NCBI GenBank assembly: GCA_934591815.1
Contig: CAKTPV010000001.1
Span: 1-64,000 of the forward strand
Direction: 5' to 3'
Origin: an uncultured Oscillospiraceae bacterium
GTDB lineage: Bacteria; Bacillota; Clostridia; Oscillospirales; Oscillospiraceae
Length of the DNA stretch: 64,000 bases
This document shows positions 26,087-35,143 of this stretch, in pieces (position 1 is the stretch's first letter; every line of letters starts with the position of its first letter). The notes beneath the pieces are model-generated. The model was not told the origin of the DNA, made no database searches, and saw nothing but the letters and a program-made list of their open reading frames with translations. Position numbers and translations under genes: made by a program.

Positions 26087-26216
26087 TTGTAGGCACCTCC
26101 TTCAATAAGATGTGGTAGCGGCCGGCCCATACCGGAACCGCTCTTGGCGAGATGGCGTGCATCTCTCCCACTTGCGCCGGAGTCGTACTGCTCCGGCCTG
26201 TACGGCTGCGCCGTAC

Positions 26217-26744
26217 TCAGTTGCTGCTGACCTCCACCTGATCCAGCTCCAGATCCACCGGCGTTTCACGGCCAAACATGGAGACGACAACGCGGACACG
26301 GTTCTTGTCCGGTTCGATCTCCTCCACCGTGCCGGTAAAGCTGGCAAGAGGACCTTCGGTGATGCGGACGGTGTCGCCCACATGGTACAGCACGACGATC
26401 TCGCGCTTCTCCATGCCCAGAGCGGCCACCTCGTCCTCCGTCAGGGGGATCGCCTTGTTGGCCTCGCCCACAAAGCCCGTGACGCCGCGGATATTGCGGA
26501 TCAGGTGCCATGTGTCGTCGGTCATGACCATTTTAATGAGAACATAGCCGGGGAATACCTTACGCTGGATCTCCTTGGCGACACCGGACTCGGTGATCTC
26601 GGTGACGGTCTCCATGGGGATCTCGATCTGGAGAACCATGTCCTCCATGCTCCGATTCACCACAGCCTTTTCAATGGCGATCTTCACCGCGTTCTCATAA
26701 CCGGAATAGGTATGTGCCACATACCACTTCGCGTTATCAGCCAT
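26217..26744 (-). CDS. nusG: transcription termination/antitermination factor NusG
   Basis: 175 residues. The NGN domain has [15 protein letters not shown] and [24 protein letters not shown] domain follows ([19 protein letters not shown]). It binds the RNA polymerase clamp. It sits between secE and rplK as is normal. Confidence 0.98.
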   Translation of the reverse strand: MADNAKWYVAHTYSGYENAVKIAIEKAVVNRSMEDMVLQIEIPMETVTEITESGVAKEIQRKVFPGYVLIKMVMTDDTWHLIRNIRGVTGFVGEANKAIPLTEDEVAALGMEKREIVVLYHVGDTVRITEGPLASFTGTVEEIEPDKNRVRVVVSMFGRETPVDLELDQVEVSSN

Positions 26745-26754
26745 TTCCGTTTCC

Positions 26755-26967
26755 TCAGGCGAACAGGCCGATCAGTGTGTTCACCGCCAGAACGCTCACT
26801 GCATCAAAGATCCAGATGCAGGCGCCCACCAGCAGGGAGCACAGGATCACGGTGCCCGTGTTCTTCATGGTGGTCTTGCCGTCAGGCCATACGACCTTCT
26901 TCAGCTCGCTTCTCATTTCGCGGAACCACTTGCCGTGGTCCTTCTTGACCTTCTTCTCTTCAGCCAT
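26755..26967 (-). CDS. secE: preprotein translocase subunit SecE
   Basis: 70 residues. A basic amphipathic N-terminus (WFREMRSELKKVVWPDGKTT) precedes one membrane helix (TGTVILCSLLVGACIWIFDA). It is the essential SecYEG subunit. Confidence 0.95.
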   Translation of the reverse strand: MAEEKKVKKDHGKWFREMRSELKKVVWPDGKTTMKNTGTVILCSLLVGACIWIFDAVSVLAVNTLIGLFA

Positions 26968-26987
26968 AGCGCACTATCTCCTTCCGG

Positions 26988-27137
26988 TTACTTCGTCTCA
27001 GTGTGGACGGTGTGCTTTCTGCAGAAGGGGCAATACTTGTTCAGCTCAAGCTTGTCAGGGGTATTCTTCTTGTTCTTCATCGTGTTGTAGTTTCTCTGCT
27101 TGCACTCGTTGCATCTCAGGGTGATCTTCACGCGCAT
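26988..27137 (-). CDS. rpmG: 50S ribosomal protein L33
   Basis: 49 residues, too short for most ORF lists. It starts [20 protein letters not shown] and ends in a [14 protein letters not shown] segment. The two CxxC pairs mark the zinc-binding form. AGGTGCC precedes the ATG at 27137. It is the first gene of the rpmG-secE-nusG-rplK block. Confidence 0.95.
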   Translation of the reverse strand: MRVKITLRCNECKQRNYNTMKNKKNTPDKLELNKYCPFCRKHTVHTETK

Positions 27138-27269
27138 TAACGGCACCTCCTTATTAGATTAGGCTCCCCTGTGGGGACGCCCTTTTGCCTCCCTGCCGGC
27201 TGTCATCTCTCCGCGCCCTCGAAGCGAAAAAGCGCGCAAAAAGAAAACACCCACTCACAGGTAATGCCC

Positions 27270-27298
27270 AGTATAACACGGTTTTTTCGTGAGGTCAA
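27270..27298 (-). promoter_or_regulatory. promoter of the rpmG-secE-nusG-rpl operon
   Basis: Minus strand: TTGACC, a 17-bp spacer and TATACT, about 130 bp upstream of rpmG. Confidence 0.75.
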
Positions 27299-27413
27299 CT
27301 GATTTTTTACAAAAAATACAGCTTTTTCGAGGGTTTTGCGGCTTTTCCGGTTGCAGGCGGCGGTATTTTTGTGTATGATACCATCATTGAACAGAAAGTG
27401 CAGGTGCATTTGC

Positions 27414-27839
27414 ATGAAGATCATGGCTATCGATTACGGCGACGCCCACACCGGCATCGCCATTTCAGACTATACCGAGACGCTGGCGGGGTACTCCGAC
27501 GTGCTCCACAGCCGCAAGCAGGAGGAGGTACTCTCCGGCATCCGGCAGCTCATCGCCGAGCATGACGTGAAGCTGCTGGTGCTGGGCTATCCCCGGAACA
27601 TGGACGGCACCGAGGGCCCCCGGGCCGAAAAGTGCGCTGCCTTCGGGGAGCTGCTGCGGCAGGAGACGGGGTTGGAGGTGATCCTCTGGGATGAGCGGCG
27701 CACCACCATCGACGCCCACAATATCCTGTTCCAGAACGGGCAGAATGCCAGGAAACGGAAAAAGACGGTGGACGCGGTGGCGGCGGCGCTGATGCTGGAG
27801 GGCTATCTCACCCGCCGCAGGCTGGAGGCGCAGAAATGA
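27414..27839 (+). CDS. ruvX: RuvX/YqgF-type Holliday junction resolvase-like nuclease
   Basis: 141 residues from ATG 27414, normal for YqgF. It has the RNase H-fold signature MAIDYGDAHTGIAIS with the first acidic residue, LGYPRNMDGTEGPRAEKC, and WDERRTTIDA with the last acidic residues. It is implicated in 16S rRNA 5' maturation and/or recombination. The stop overlaps the next start by 4 bp (ATGA). Confidence 0.92.
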   Translation: MKIMAIDYGDAHTGIAISDYTETLAGYSDVLHSRKQEEVLSGIRQLIAEHDVKLLVLGYPRNMDGTEGPRAEKCAAFGELLRQETGLEVILWDERRTTIDAHNILFQNGQNARKRKKTVDAVAAALMLEGYLTRRRLEAQK

Positions 27840-29038
27840 GCCGGGACGTCATCATCATCGGCGGCGGTGCCAGCGGCATGATGGCGGCGCTGGCCGCCGC
27901 GGAAAACGGCTGCCGCGTCACGCTGCTGGAACGGCAGAGCCGGGTGGGGCGCAAGCTGTTGGCCACCGGCAACGGGCGGTGCAACCTGACGAACCACAAT
28001 GCCTCCCCCGCCCACTATCACGGCGGCGGCGGGTTCTGCGCCTATGCGCTGAACGCCTTCGATGTGGGGGCGACGCTGCAATTTTTCGCCTCGCTGGGCC
28101 TTCTGACAGTCGCCGAGGACAACGGGCGCGTCTATCCCATGAGCAATATGGCGGGCAGCGTACTGGACGTGCTGCGCTACGCGCTGGAGCGTCCCGGCAT
28201 CGAGGCCGTCACCGGTCAGGCGGTCTCCTCCGTGAAAAAGACGTCCGGCGGCTTCACCGTGCGGACGGAGACGGACACCTTCCACGCCGAAAAGCTCATT
28301 CTGGCAGCCGGCGGCTGCGCCGGCAGCAAGGTGGGCGGCGTCATGGACGGCTATCAGCTGGCCAAGAGTCTGGGACACCACAGGACACCGCTCTACCCCT
28401 CCCTCGTCCAGCTGAAGACCGACCCCACCTACCCCCGCGCGCTGAAGGGCATCAAGGCAGAGTGCGGCATCGCCATCCGGCGAGGCAATGCGCCGGTGGC
28501 GGAGAACCGCGGCGAGGTGCTGTTCACCGAGTACGGCATCAGCGGCCCCGCCATCTTCGACCTCTCCCGCGCCGTTTCCACCGGCGGAGAGGGGCTGTAC
28601 TGCGTGCTGAACTTCTTCCCCGACTGGGAGCCCGAGGAGGTGCTGCACTGGCTGCACCGGCGGCGGCAGGCCATGGCCGCCCACGAGGCCTCCACCCTGC
28701 TGGTAGGCTCCTGCCACACCCGGCTGGGACAGATGCTCTGTAAAGCCGCCGGCTTCACCAATCAGCCGGCCGCCTCCCTTACAGACGATGACCTGCGCCG
28801 CATCGCCGCGCAGGCCACAGGCTTCGCCCTGCCCATCACCGGCACCTGCGGCTTCGATCAGGCGCAGGTAACGGCGGGCGGCTTGCAGACCGGTGAGTTC
28901 GACCCCCGGACCATGCAGAGCCGTCTGGTGCCGGGGCTGTACGCCTGCGGCGAGGTGCTGGACGTGGACGGTGACTGCGGCGGCTTCAATTTACAGTGGG
29001 CGTGGTCCTCCGGCTGGCTGGCCGGGCAGCTCCGATAA
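27836..29038 (+). CDS. NAD(P)/FAD-dependent oxidoreductase, HI0933/YhiN family
   Basis: 400 residues. It begins with the FAD dinucleotide motif VIIIGGGASGMMAALAAAENG and has GRKLLATGNGRCNLTN and a C-terminal GELLDVDGDCGGFNLQWAWSSG-type end (here GEVLDVDGDCGGFN), which together define the HI0933-like family. The biochemical role is not established. It overlaps ruvX by 4 bp and is followed by a strong terminator. Confidence 0.9.
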   Translation: MSRDVIIIGGGASGMMAALAAAENGCRVTLLERQSRVGRKLLATGNGRCNLTNHNASPAHYHGGGGFCAYALNAFDVGATLQFFASLGLLTVAEDNGRVYPMSNMAGSVLDVLRYALERPGIEAVTGQAVSSVKKTSGGFTVRTETDTFHAEKLILAAGGCAGSKVGGVMDGYQLAKSLGHHRTPLYPSLVQLKTDPTYPRALKGIKAECGIAIRRGNAPVAENRGEVLFTEYGISGPAIFDLSRAVSTGGEGLYCVLNFFPDWEPEEVLHWLHRRRQAMAAHEASTLLVGSCHTRLGQMLCKAAGFTNQPAASLTDDDLRRIAAQATGFALPITGTCGFDQAQVTAGGLQTGEFDPRTMQSRLVPGLYACGEVLDVDGDCGGFNLQWAWSSGWLAGQLR

Positions 29039-29053
29039 AAAAGAAAACGAACC

Positions 29054-29095
29054 GGCCCCTATTTCCGGCGGCAGCCGCCGGAAATAGGGGTTTTT
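29054..29095 (+). terminator. terminator of the ruvX operon
   Basis: A perfect 16-bp stem CCCCTATTTCCGGCGG/CCGCCGGAAATAGGGG with loop CAG and T5. Confidence 0.9.
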
Positions 29096-29205
29096 GCCGT
29101 TTTTGGCGGAAGGCCGCCTCCGACCGTTTCCGCCGGAAACAGATGCTATAATCCTCCGCGAAAGGCAAAGACCTTGCCGCACTGACACAGGCAGGAGGAT
29201 GGAGC

Positions 29206-31980
29206 ATGAACGAATACAGAAGGATCGCAGGGCGGCTGCTGGGCGGTCTGCTGGCGCTGGCGCTGTGCGCCGCACTGCTGCCGGCAGGAGCCGCGTATGC
29301 CGCCGGAGATATCTACGATGTAGAGGAGGACAGCACCTACACCGTGGGCGCGGATACGATGATGAGACTGCGGCGTGCTGCGCCCCGGGGCGTACAGGAC
29401 AATGTGACCATGCACCTGTTCGACTACGACGGCTCTCTGAACCGGTACGGCGGGCGGGTGCTGACATTCTGCAACAGCGCCGGGCAGAACTCCAAGGACG
29501 GCACGCTGCAAAAAAGTGACGACCGGCCGGTGATGGCCCCCACGCTGGAAAACGGCTGGCCCAAGGTGCTGGGCGTCAATGGCCCCACGGCGGAGGACCA
29601 CAGCGGCAGTCTGCAATACCTCTTTGATCCGGGCATGACGGTGGCGGGTAAGGAAATCTACGACGTGGGACACGGCGGCAGCACCGGCCTGTTCCAGCGG
29701 GACAGCAAGGGGTATCTCTACTACGACTCCCTGCAAAACGCCGCCAGCTACGACGCTGCCGACGGCCGATTCCAACTGGGGAACTATCTGCTGCGTCCCT
29801 ACTACACCAAGTATGTGACCCCCAACGGCAAAACGGCGGAGCAGGACTACACCCAGGCCTTCAACGGCAACTTCTTCCCCTTCAACACGGCGGAGGGTGC
29901 GGAGGAGCTGCCCAAGGGCAACGCCCTGCCCACCTACCGTCTGCCGGACGGCGCGGTGGATCTGTGGTTCGGCATGACCATGGAATTTGACTTCTATATG
30001 CCCGCCGGCGGACAGATCGGCGGCGAGGATATGGTGTTCCAGTTCCTGGGTGACGACGATGTTTTCGTGTACATCGACGACGTGCTGGTGCTGGACATCG
30101 GCGGCACCCACGCCGCCAACAGCGGCTCCGTCAACTTCGCCACCGGCGCGGTGCGCCATCCCCGGGAGGATGTCATCGGCCCGGCGGGCGAGCAGTACAC
30201 GGATACCACACTGGCGGCAAAATTCGCCGCCGCCGGGGTGGGCGGCACCTTCAACGGCAGCACCTTCGGCGACTACACCAAGCACACCCTGAAATTCTTC
30301 TATCTGGAGCGGGGCGGCTGCGTGTCCTACTGCTATCTGCGGTTCAATATGCCCACGCTGCCCAGCAACTCCCTGACAGTGGCCAAAGAGCTGTCCGGCG
30401 GCGGCGAAGCGCTGAACGGCTACCTCTCCGGCGCGCTGGATTACCGCTTCCGGGTGCTGCGGCCCGATGGAACGCTGTATGTCCCAGCAGGCACGGCGTA
30501 TCAGGTGCTGGAGGGCGCCTCCGCCGTGGGCAGCGGCACGGTGGCGGACGGCGGATACTTCACTCTGAAGGCAGGGCAGATGGCGCAGTTTACGGACATG
30601 ATGGCGCTGGGCGGCGGGCAATACGCCTATGTGGTGGAGGAGACGATGCCCTCCGGGCTCACCGGCCAGTATGAGCAGGTGCAGTACACCGTGGGCAGCG
30701 GCACCGGCACCGCCGCTACCCCCTCCGTCTCTACGGACTTCACCGGCTACCGCACCGATACCCTCACCGCCGCCGAGACGCAGCTGGTGACATACCGCAA
30801 CGTGGTGGACACCCATGCGCTGGGCGAGCTGCGGGTGACAAAGCAGGTGGCGGAAGGCTCCGTCTGCCCCGACGGGCAGACGTTTGACATCGCCGTATCG
30901 CTGGGCGGCAGCCCCGTCCCGGCAGGGACGCCCTACACGGTGAACGGACAGCGCCGCAGCGTAGAGGCGGCGGGCATTGTGCCGCTGGCCCATGGTGAGA
31001 CAGCGGTGTTCACCGGTCTGCTGGCAGGCACGGCCTACGCGGTATCGGAGACGCCGCCGGAGGGCTTCCGCGCCAGCTATGCCGCCTCCGTCACGGCGGA
31101 GGGGCAGACCGTACCCGCCGCAGCCGCCGGGGAGGTGCCGGTAGGCGGCCGCGTGGCGGTCACCGTGACCAACGCCACCTACGACTACGCCATCGAGATC
31201 CCCCTGACCAAGACGCTGCTGGGTGGGGCGGCGGGACAGTCCGAGACGTTCCGCTTCCTGCTGGAGGAGGTGGACAGCCGGGGCGATATACTGCGGCAGC
31301 TGCCGGGGACGGCTATCTCTGTGACGGGTGACGCTCCCGGCGGCGGCCGGGTGGTACTGGGCTTCACCTCCGGCGACACCGCGCCCCACTACTACCGCAT
31401 CCGGGAGGCAGACGCCAACGGCTATTGGCAGGGCGGCGAGGTCTACCGCCTCACGGTGCTGCCCAACGGCGCAGACAGCGCGGCGCGCATCACCGTCAAC
31501 GGCGGCACGTGGGACGATACGGCGCTGCCCTTTGTAAACCGGACGCGGCAGACGCTGACCGTCAGCAAGACGGTGCGCGGCGAGCTGGGCGACCGCACCA
31601 AGGCATTTTCGTTCACCGCCGCCATGACGCTGGACGGCGCCGCCGTCCCCTTCCCCGCCGGTACGGGCTATACCGTGGAGAACGGGCAGGCGGTGTTCTC
31701 CCTGCGCCACGGGGAGAGCCTGACCTTCACCAGCCTGCCCTACGGCGCGGTGGTGACGGTGACGGAGACGGACCACGACGGCTACGCCGTCACCAACAGC
31801 AGCCGCAGCGGCGACAGCGGCGCAGTGGAGTTGACGGGCGCGGCCTCGCTGCAATTCGTCAACACCAAGCGCGCCGTGCCGGACATGGGGCTGCCCACCC
31901 CCACCGCACTGCCGGTATTCCTGCTGGCAGGGGCCTGCGGCGCGCTGGCGCTGCTCCGACGGCGGAGGCACCCCCTGTAA
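29206..31980 (+). CDS. large surface protein: fibro-slime domain plus SpaA/DUF5979-type repeats
   Basis: 924 residues. A signal peptide (residues 1-32, LLALALCAALLPAGAAYA) is followed by a fibro-slime-type region at about 265-390 (FQFLGDDDVFVYIDDVLVLD and NMPTLP). Four beta-rich repeats follow (LTVAKELSG, LRVTKQVAEG, IPLTKTLLG and LTVSKTVRG starts), resembling Cna-B/SpaA or DUF5979 domains. The C-terminus has MGLPTPTALP, a hydrophobic helix and RRRRHPL, a cell-wall sorting-like tail with a non-canonical motif. AGGAGG precedes the ATG. It is the largest of three pilin-like genes and is probably the tip adhesin. No sortase gene is visible here. Confidence 0.8.
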   Translation: MNEYRRIAGRLLGGLLALALCAALLPAGAAYAAGDIYDVEEDSTYTVGADTMMRLRRAAPRGVQDNVTMHLFDYDGSLNRYGGRVLTFCNSAGQNSKDGTLQKSDDRPVMAPTLENGWPKVLGVNGPTAEDHSGSLQYLFDPGMTVAGKEIYDVGHGGSTGLFQRDSKGYLYYDSLQNAASYDAADGRFQLGNYLLRPYYTKYVTPNGKTAEQDYTQAFNGNFFPFNTAEGAEELPKGNALPTYRLPDGAVDLWFGMTMEFDFYMPAGGQIGGEDMVFQFLGDDDVFVYIDDVLVLDIGGTHAANSGSVNFATGAVRHPREDVIGPAGEQYTDTTLAAKFAAAGVGGTFNGSTFGDYTKHTLKFFYLERGGCVSYCYLRFNMPTLPSNSLTVAKELSGGGEALNGYLSGALDYRFRVLRPDGTLYVPAGTAYQVLEGASAVGSGTVADGGYFTLKAGQMAQFTDMMALGGGQYAYVVEETMPSGLTGQYEQVQYTVGSGTGTAATPSVSTDFTGYRTDTLTAAETQLVTYRNVVDTHALGELRVTKQVAEGSVCPDGQTFDIAVSLGGSPVPAGTPYTVNGQRRSVEAAGIVPLAHGETAVFTGLLAGTAYAVSETPPEGFRASYAASVTAEGQTVPAAAAGEVPVGGRVAVTVTNATYDYAIEIPLTKTLLGGAAGQSETFRFLLEEVDSRGDILRQLPGTAISVTGDAPGGGRVVLGFTSGDTAPHYYRIREADANGYWQGGEVYRLTVLPNGADSAARITVNGGTWDDTALPFVNRTRQTLTVSKTVRGELGDRTKAFSFTAAMTLDGAAVPFPAGTGYTVENGQAVFSLRHGESLTFTSLPYGAVVTVTETDHDGYAVTNSSRSGDSGAVELTGAASLQFVNTKRAVPDMGLPTPTALPVFLLAGACGALALLRRRRHPL

Positions 31981-32052
31981 GCTCTGTGCTGCACCGCGAA
32001 ACGCGGTTTTGATACAGCGGCAAAACACACTACTATTCAAGGAGGACTACGT

Positions 32053-33090
32053 ATGAAAAAATGCTTTTCCCTGCTGTTGGCGCTGGTGCTGGCGCTGGGA
32101 CTGACCACCACGGCGCTTGCCGCCGAGGTACGTCCCGCCGTCACGGTGGGCGACACCGTCTATGAGGACATCACCGAGGTACCCATCGCCAAGCTGTACC
32201 AGCTGGTCAATGACGGTACCGTCAGCCCCGCTGAGACATTCCACTTCCGGCTGGAGGCCGTGGGCGTCACCGACTCCACCGAGACGCTGGCCACCATGCC
32301 CATGTTCGGCTCCGGCACCTCCGCCCAGCCCTACACCTTCGACATTGGCTTTGCCGAGGGCGGGGCCACGGCGGACGGTGACGTCAACGAGGCGGTGCTG
32401 CCTCTGCCCGCCTACACCACCGTGGGCATCTACACCTACAAGATCACCGAGATCGTCGAGGATACCGCGCGCACAGCGGGCGTCACCTACAACACCCAGC
32501 CTCTGTTCCTGAAGGTCACGGTGCTGCAGGCGGAGGACGGCATGGTTCGCGTGGCCGCCATCCATCTGGGTACGGAGGATGGCGACAAGCAGGCGCACAT
32601 CGTCAACACCTACTCCGCCGGTACGCTGGACGTGACCAAGACCGTGGCCGGTCATCTGGGCGACCGCACCAAGGATTTCCGCTTTACGGTGACCCTGACC
32701 AAGCAGGCGGACCTGCTCATGAACAGCACCATCGGCCTGACCGTGGCCGGTGTGGAGCAGCGGGATTTCGCCCCCGACTGGGATGACAGCGGCGTATGCA
32801 CCGTGTCGTTCACGCTCAAGCACGGCCAGACCGCCTCCCTGACCAACCTGCCCTACGGCATGACCTACACCGTCACGGAGGATGACTACACCGCCGAGGG
32901 CTATACCACCGCCAAGACCGGCGACAGCGGCACCATCGCCGCCGATGCCGTCACCGCCGCATTCACCAACACCAAGGGCGGCACGGTGGACACCGGCGTG
33001 CTGCTGGACAGCGCCCCCTATGTGGTGCTGCTGCTTCTGGCGGCGGGCGGCGCGGCGCTGTTCCTGCGGCGGCGCATCCACCGGAGCTGA
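32053..33090 (+). CDS. pilin-like surface protein (Spy0128/FctA-type domain)
   Basis: 345 residues. The signal peptide is MKKCFSLLLALVLALGLTTT. Residues about 35-185 resemble the Spy0128/FctA isopeptide-forming pilin domain (FHFRLEAVGV, then YTYKITEI and LFLKVTVL). A second module (about 195-320) starts TLDVTKTVAGHLGDRTKDF and ends VTAAFTNTKGG. The tail VDTGVLLDSAPYVVLLLLA plus RRRIHRS is sorting-like but lacks LPXTG. GGAGG precedes the start. It probably forms the fibre backbone with the 29206 protein. Confidence 0.75.
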   Translation: MKKCFSLLLALVLALGLTTTALAAEVRPAVTVGDTVYEDITEVPIAKLYQLVNDGTVSPAETFHFRLEAVGVTDSTETLATMPMFGSGTSAQPYTFDIGFAEGGATADGDVNEAVLPLPAYTTVGIYTYKITEIVEDTARTAGVTYNTQPLFLKVTVLQAEDGMVRVAAIHLGTEDGDKQAHIVNTYSAGTLDVTKTVAGHLGDRTKDFRFTVTLTKQADLLMNSTIGLTVAGVEQRDFAPDWDDSGVCTVSFTLKHGQTASLTNLPYGMTYTVTEDDYTAEGYTTAKTGDSGTIAADAVTAAFTNTKGGTVDTGVLLDSAPYVVLLLLAAGGAALFLRRRIHRS

Positions 33091-33097
33091 CGGCGCC

Positions 33098-33682
33098 ATG
33101 ACCAGAAGGATACCGGCCGCAGCGGTGCTGCTGGCGCTGCTGACGGCGCTGTGCGTCACCCCGGCTATGGCGGCAGCCGCGGCAGAGCTGCCGGTGCGCA
33201 TTACGGTCAGCGGCGACGCCCCCGCTGTGCCGGAGACGTTCACCCTGACGCTGCGGGCGGCGTCCGACAACGCGCCTCTGCCGGCGGGCGGGCAGGACGG
33301 CGTGTACACCTGCACCGTCTCCGGCGGCGGCACGGTCACGCTGTCCATCCCCGCCGACCGGGAGGGCAAGCACCTCTATACGCTCCGTCAGGAGCCGGGG
33401 CGGCTGTCCCGCGGCGCATACGACGACCGGACGTACCATATCGCCGTGACCGTCGCGGCGGATGGCCGCTGCACCGCGGCGGTGTATGGCGACCCGGCGC
33501 TGGAGGGCGACAAGTACGACGCCATCGTCTTTGCCAACCGCTACCGCTCCCGCCCTGCGCCGGAGGAGCCGCTGCGCCCCTCCCCCAAGACGGGCGACGG
33601 TGGCATGGTGCTGTATGCTGCGCTGGCACTGGGCAGCGTGGCGGGCATCGCGGTGCTGACCGGGCGAAAAGAAGGGTTCTGA
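33098..33682 (+). CDS. small pilin-like protein with SPKTG sorting signal
   Basis: 194 residues from ATG 33098. A signal peptide (AAVLLALLTALCVTPAMAAA) is followed by a single FctA/Spy0128-like domain (PVRITVSGDAPAVPETFTLT, then HLYTLRQEPG and YHIAVTVAADG). The C-terminus has PSPKTGDGG, a hydrophobic helix and GRKEGF. SPKTG matches the motif recognised by Clostridioides difficile sortase B. This suggests anchoring of the assembly by a class B sortase encoded elsewhere. The gene starts 8 bp after the preceding stop. Confidence 0.75.
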   Translation: MTRRIPAAAVLLALLTALCVTPAMAAAAAELPVRITVSGDAPAVPETFTLTLRAASDNAPLPAGGQDGVYTCTVSGGGTVTLSIPADREGKHLYTLRQEPGRLSRGAYDDRTYHIAVTVAADGRCTAAVYGDPALEGDKYDAIVFANRYRSRPAPEEPLRPSPKTGDGGMVLYAALALGSVAGIAVLTGRKEGF

Positions 33683-33685
33683 ACG

Positions 33686-33720
33686 AGGAGAGGGAGACGC
33701 GCTCTGCGTCTCCCTCTCCT
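33686..33720 (+). terminator. terminator of the pilin operon
   Basis: AGGAGAGGGAGACGC pairs with GCGTCTCCCTCTCCT. Confidence 0.7.
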
Positions 33721-33777
33721 CTTAATAGATTCTTAATCCGCCGCTTTCTTGTTTCTTAAGGGCTTTTTCTCTACCAT
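33721..33777 (+). promoter_or_regulatory. promoter with 11-bp-spaced CTTAAT boxes upstream of the GT2 gene
   Basis: TTGTTT (33749-33754), a 17-bp spacer and TACCAT (33772-33777). Two CTTAAT boxes start exactly 11 bp apart at 33721 and 33732, just upstream of the -35. That spacing is typical for tandem binding by an OmpR/PhoB-family regulator, and one is encoded downstream at 35144. Confidence 0.55.
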
Positions 33778-33810
33778 AAAGGACACAGAGAAAGAAAGGA
33801 AGTGTTCTGT

Positions 33811-35073
33811 ATGGAAGCGACCCTGCGCACCGTGAACGCGCTGATCTCCGCACTGTTTTTTATCTGCTACGCCTATCAGTTCCTATATATCCCGCTGGTG
33901 CTGGCCAGGAAGCAGCGCCCCCTCCCCTGCCCGCCGTCGCCCCACCGCTACGCTGTGCTCATCGCGGCGCGGAACGAGTCCGCCGTCATCGGCGGGCTGC
34001 TGGACAGCCTCCGGCAGCAGACGTATGACCCCGCCCTGCTCACCGTCTTTGTGGCGGCGGACAACTGCACCGACGACACCGCCGCCATCGCACGGCGGCA
34101 CGGCGCGGTGGTATACGAGCGGTTCAACCACGTCAACGTAGGCAAGGGCTACGCCCTGGATTTTCTGACCCAGCACATCCAGGCCGATTATCCCGACGGC
34201 TTCGACGGCTACTTCGTGTTCGACGCCGACAACATCCTCGCCCCGGACTACATTGAGAAGATGAACGCCGTGTTCTCCAACGGCTACGAGATCGTCACCA
34301 GCTACCGCAACAGCAAAAACTACGCCGACAACTGGATCAGTGCCGGCTACGCCCTGTGGTTCCTGCGGGAGAGCCGCTACCTCAACGGCGCACGGATGAG
34401 GCTGGGCTCCAGCGCCGCCGTGGGCGGGACGGGCTTCCTGTTCTCCCAGCGTATTCTGGACAAGACCGGCGGCTGGCGCTTCTACCTGCTGACGGAGGAT
34501 ATCGAGTTCTCTGTCCGCCACATCACCGACGGCGAGACCATCGCCATCTGTGAGGACGCGGTGCTGTACGACGAGCAGCCCACCAGCTTCCGTCAGTCCT
34601 GCCGCCAGCGTCTGCGCTGGGCCAAGGGCTACATTCAGGTGTTCTGGTACTACGGCGGCCGGCTGCTGAAGGGTGCTGTCAAGGGCAGCTGGAGCTGCTT
34701 CGATATGGCTATGGCCATCATGCCCGCCTTTGTGCTGACGTGCATCAGCATCCTCGCCAACGTGACGCTGGCGGCCATCGGCCTTGCCGAGGGCGCGGGA
34801 CTGTGGTTCGCCATGCGCTCTCTGCTGGAGTGTCTGGGCGGCATCTACCTGACGCTGCTGGTCATCGGCGGCATCACCACCGCCACCGAGTGGCGGCAGA
34901 TCCACGCTCCGGCGTGGCAGAAGGTGATGTACACCTTCAGCTTCCCCCTGTTCATGTTCACCTACATCCCCATCTCCTTCGCCGCCCTGTTCATGAAGGT
35001 GGAGTGGAAGCCCATCCGCCACGGCGCACCCGCCCGGCTGCCGATGCAGGGCGTAAACTTAATGAAAAACTAA
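33811..35073 (+). CDS. family 2 membrane glycosyltransferase
   Basis: 420 residues from ATG 33811 (AAGGAA upstream). An N-terminal hydrophobic segment is followed by the GT2 domain: IAARNESAVIGGLLDSL, DAD metal motif (FVFDADN, about 140), TED (about 230) and the processive-type motif RQRLRW. At least three C-terminal helices follow (LTCISILANVTLAAIGL, LTLLVIGGI and FTYIPISFAALFM). It resembles processive polysaccharide or hyaluronan/cellulose-type synthases. The product is unknown. The two-component genes that follow in the same direction could control it. Confidence 0.88.
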   Translation: MEATLRTVNALISALFFICYAYQFLYIPLVLARKQRPLPCPPSPHRYAVLIAARNESAVIGGLLDSLRQQTYDPALLTVFVAADNCTDDTAAIARRHGAVVYERFNHVNVGKGYALDFLTQHIQADYPDGFDGYFVFDADNILAPDYIEKMNAVFSNGYEIVTSYRNSKNYADNWISAGYALWFLRESRYLNGARMRLGSSAAVGGTGFLFSQRILDKTGGWRFYLLTEDIEFSVRHITDGETIAICEDAVLYDEQPTSFRQSCRQRLRWAKGYIQVFWYYGGRLLKGAVKGSWSCFDMAMAIMPAFVLTCISILANVTLAAIGLAEGAGLWFAMRSLLECLGGIYLTLLVIGGITTATEWRQIHAPAWQKVMYTFSFPLFMFTYIPISFAALFMKVEWKPIRHGAPARLPMQGVNLMKN

Positions 35074-35143
35074 TACTTCCCCTATTGTGCCGCGCCCCTT
35101 TTTCCCGTATGATGTTTGGAGTACGAAAAGGAGGGCGCGGCAT

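Noticed and set aside
29146..32040. Antisense 964-residue ORF opposite the large surface protein
   Set aside because: Low-complexity His/Arg/Gly-rich translation with no domain. The sense frame has a signal peptide, domains and a sorting tail. It is a GC-rich shadow.
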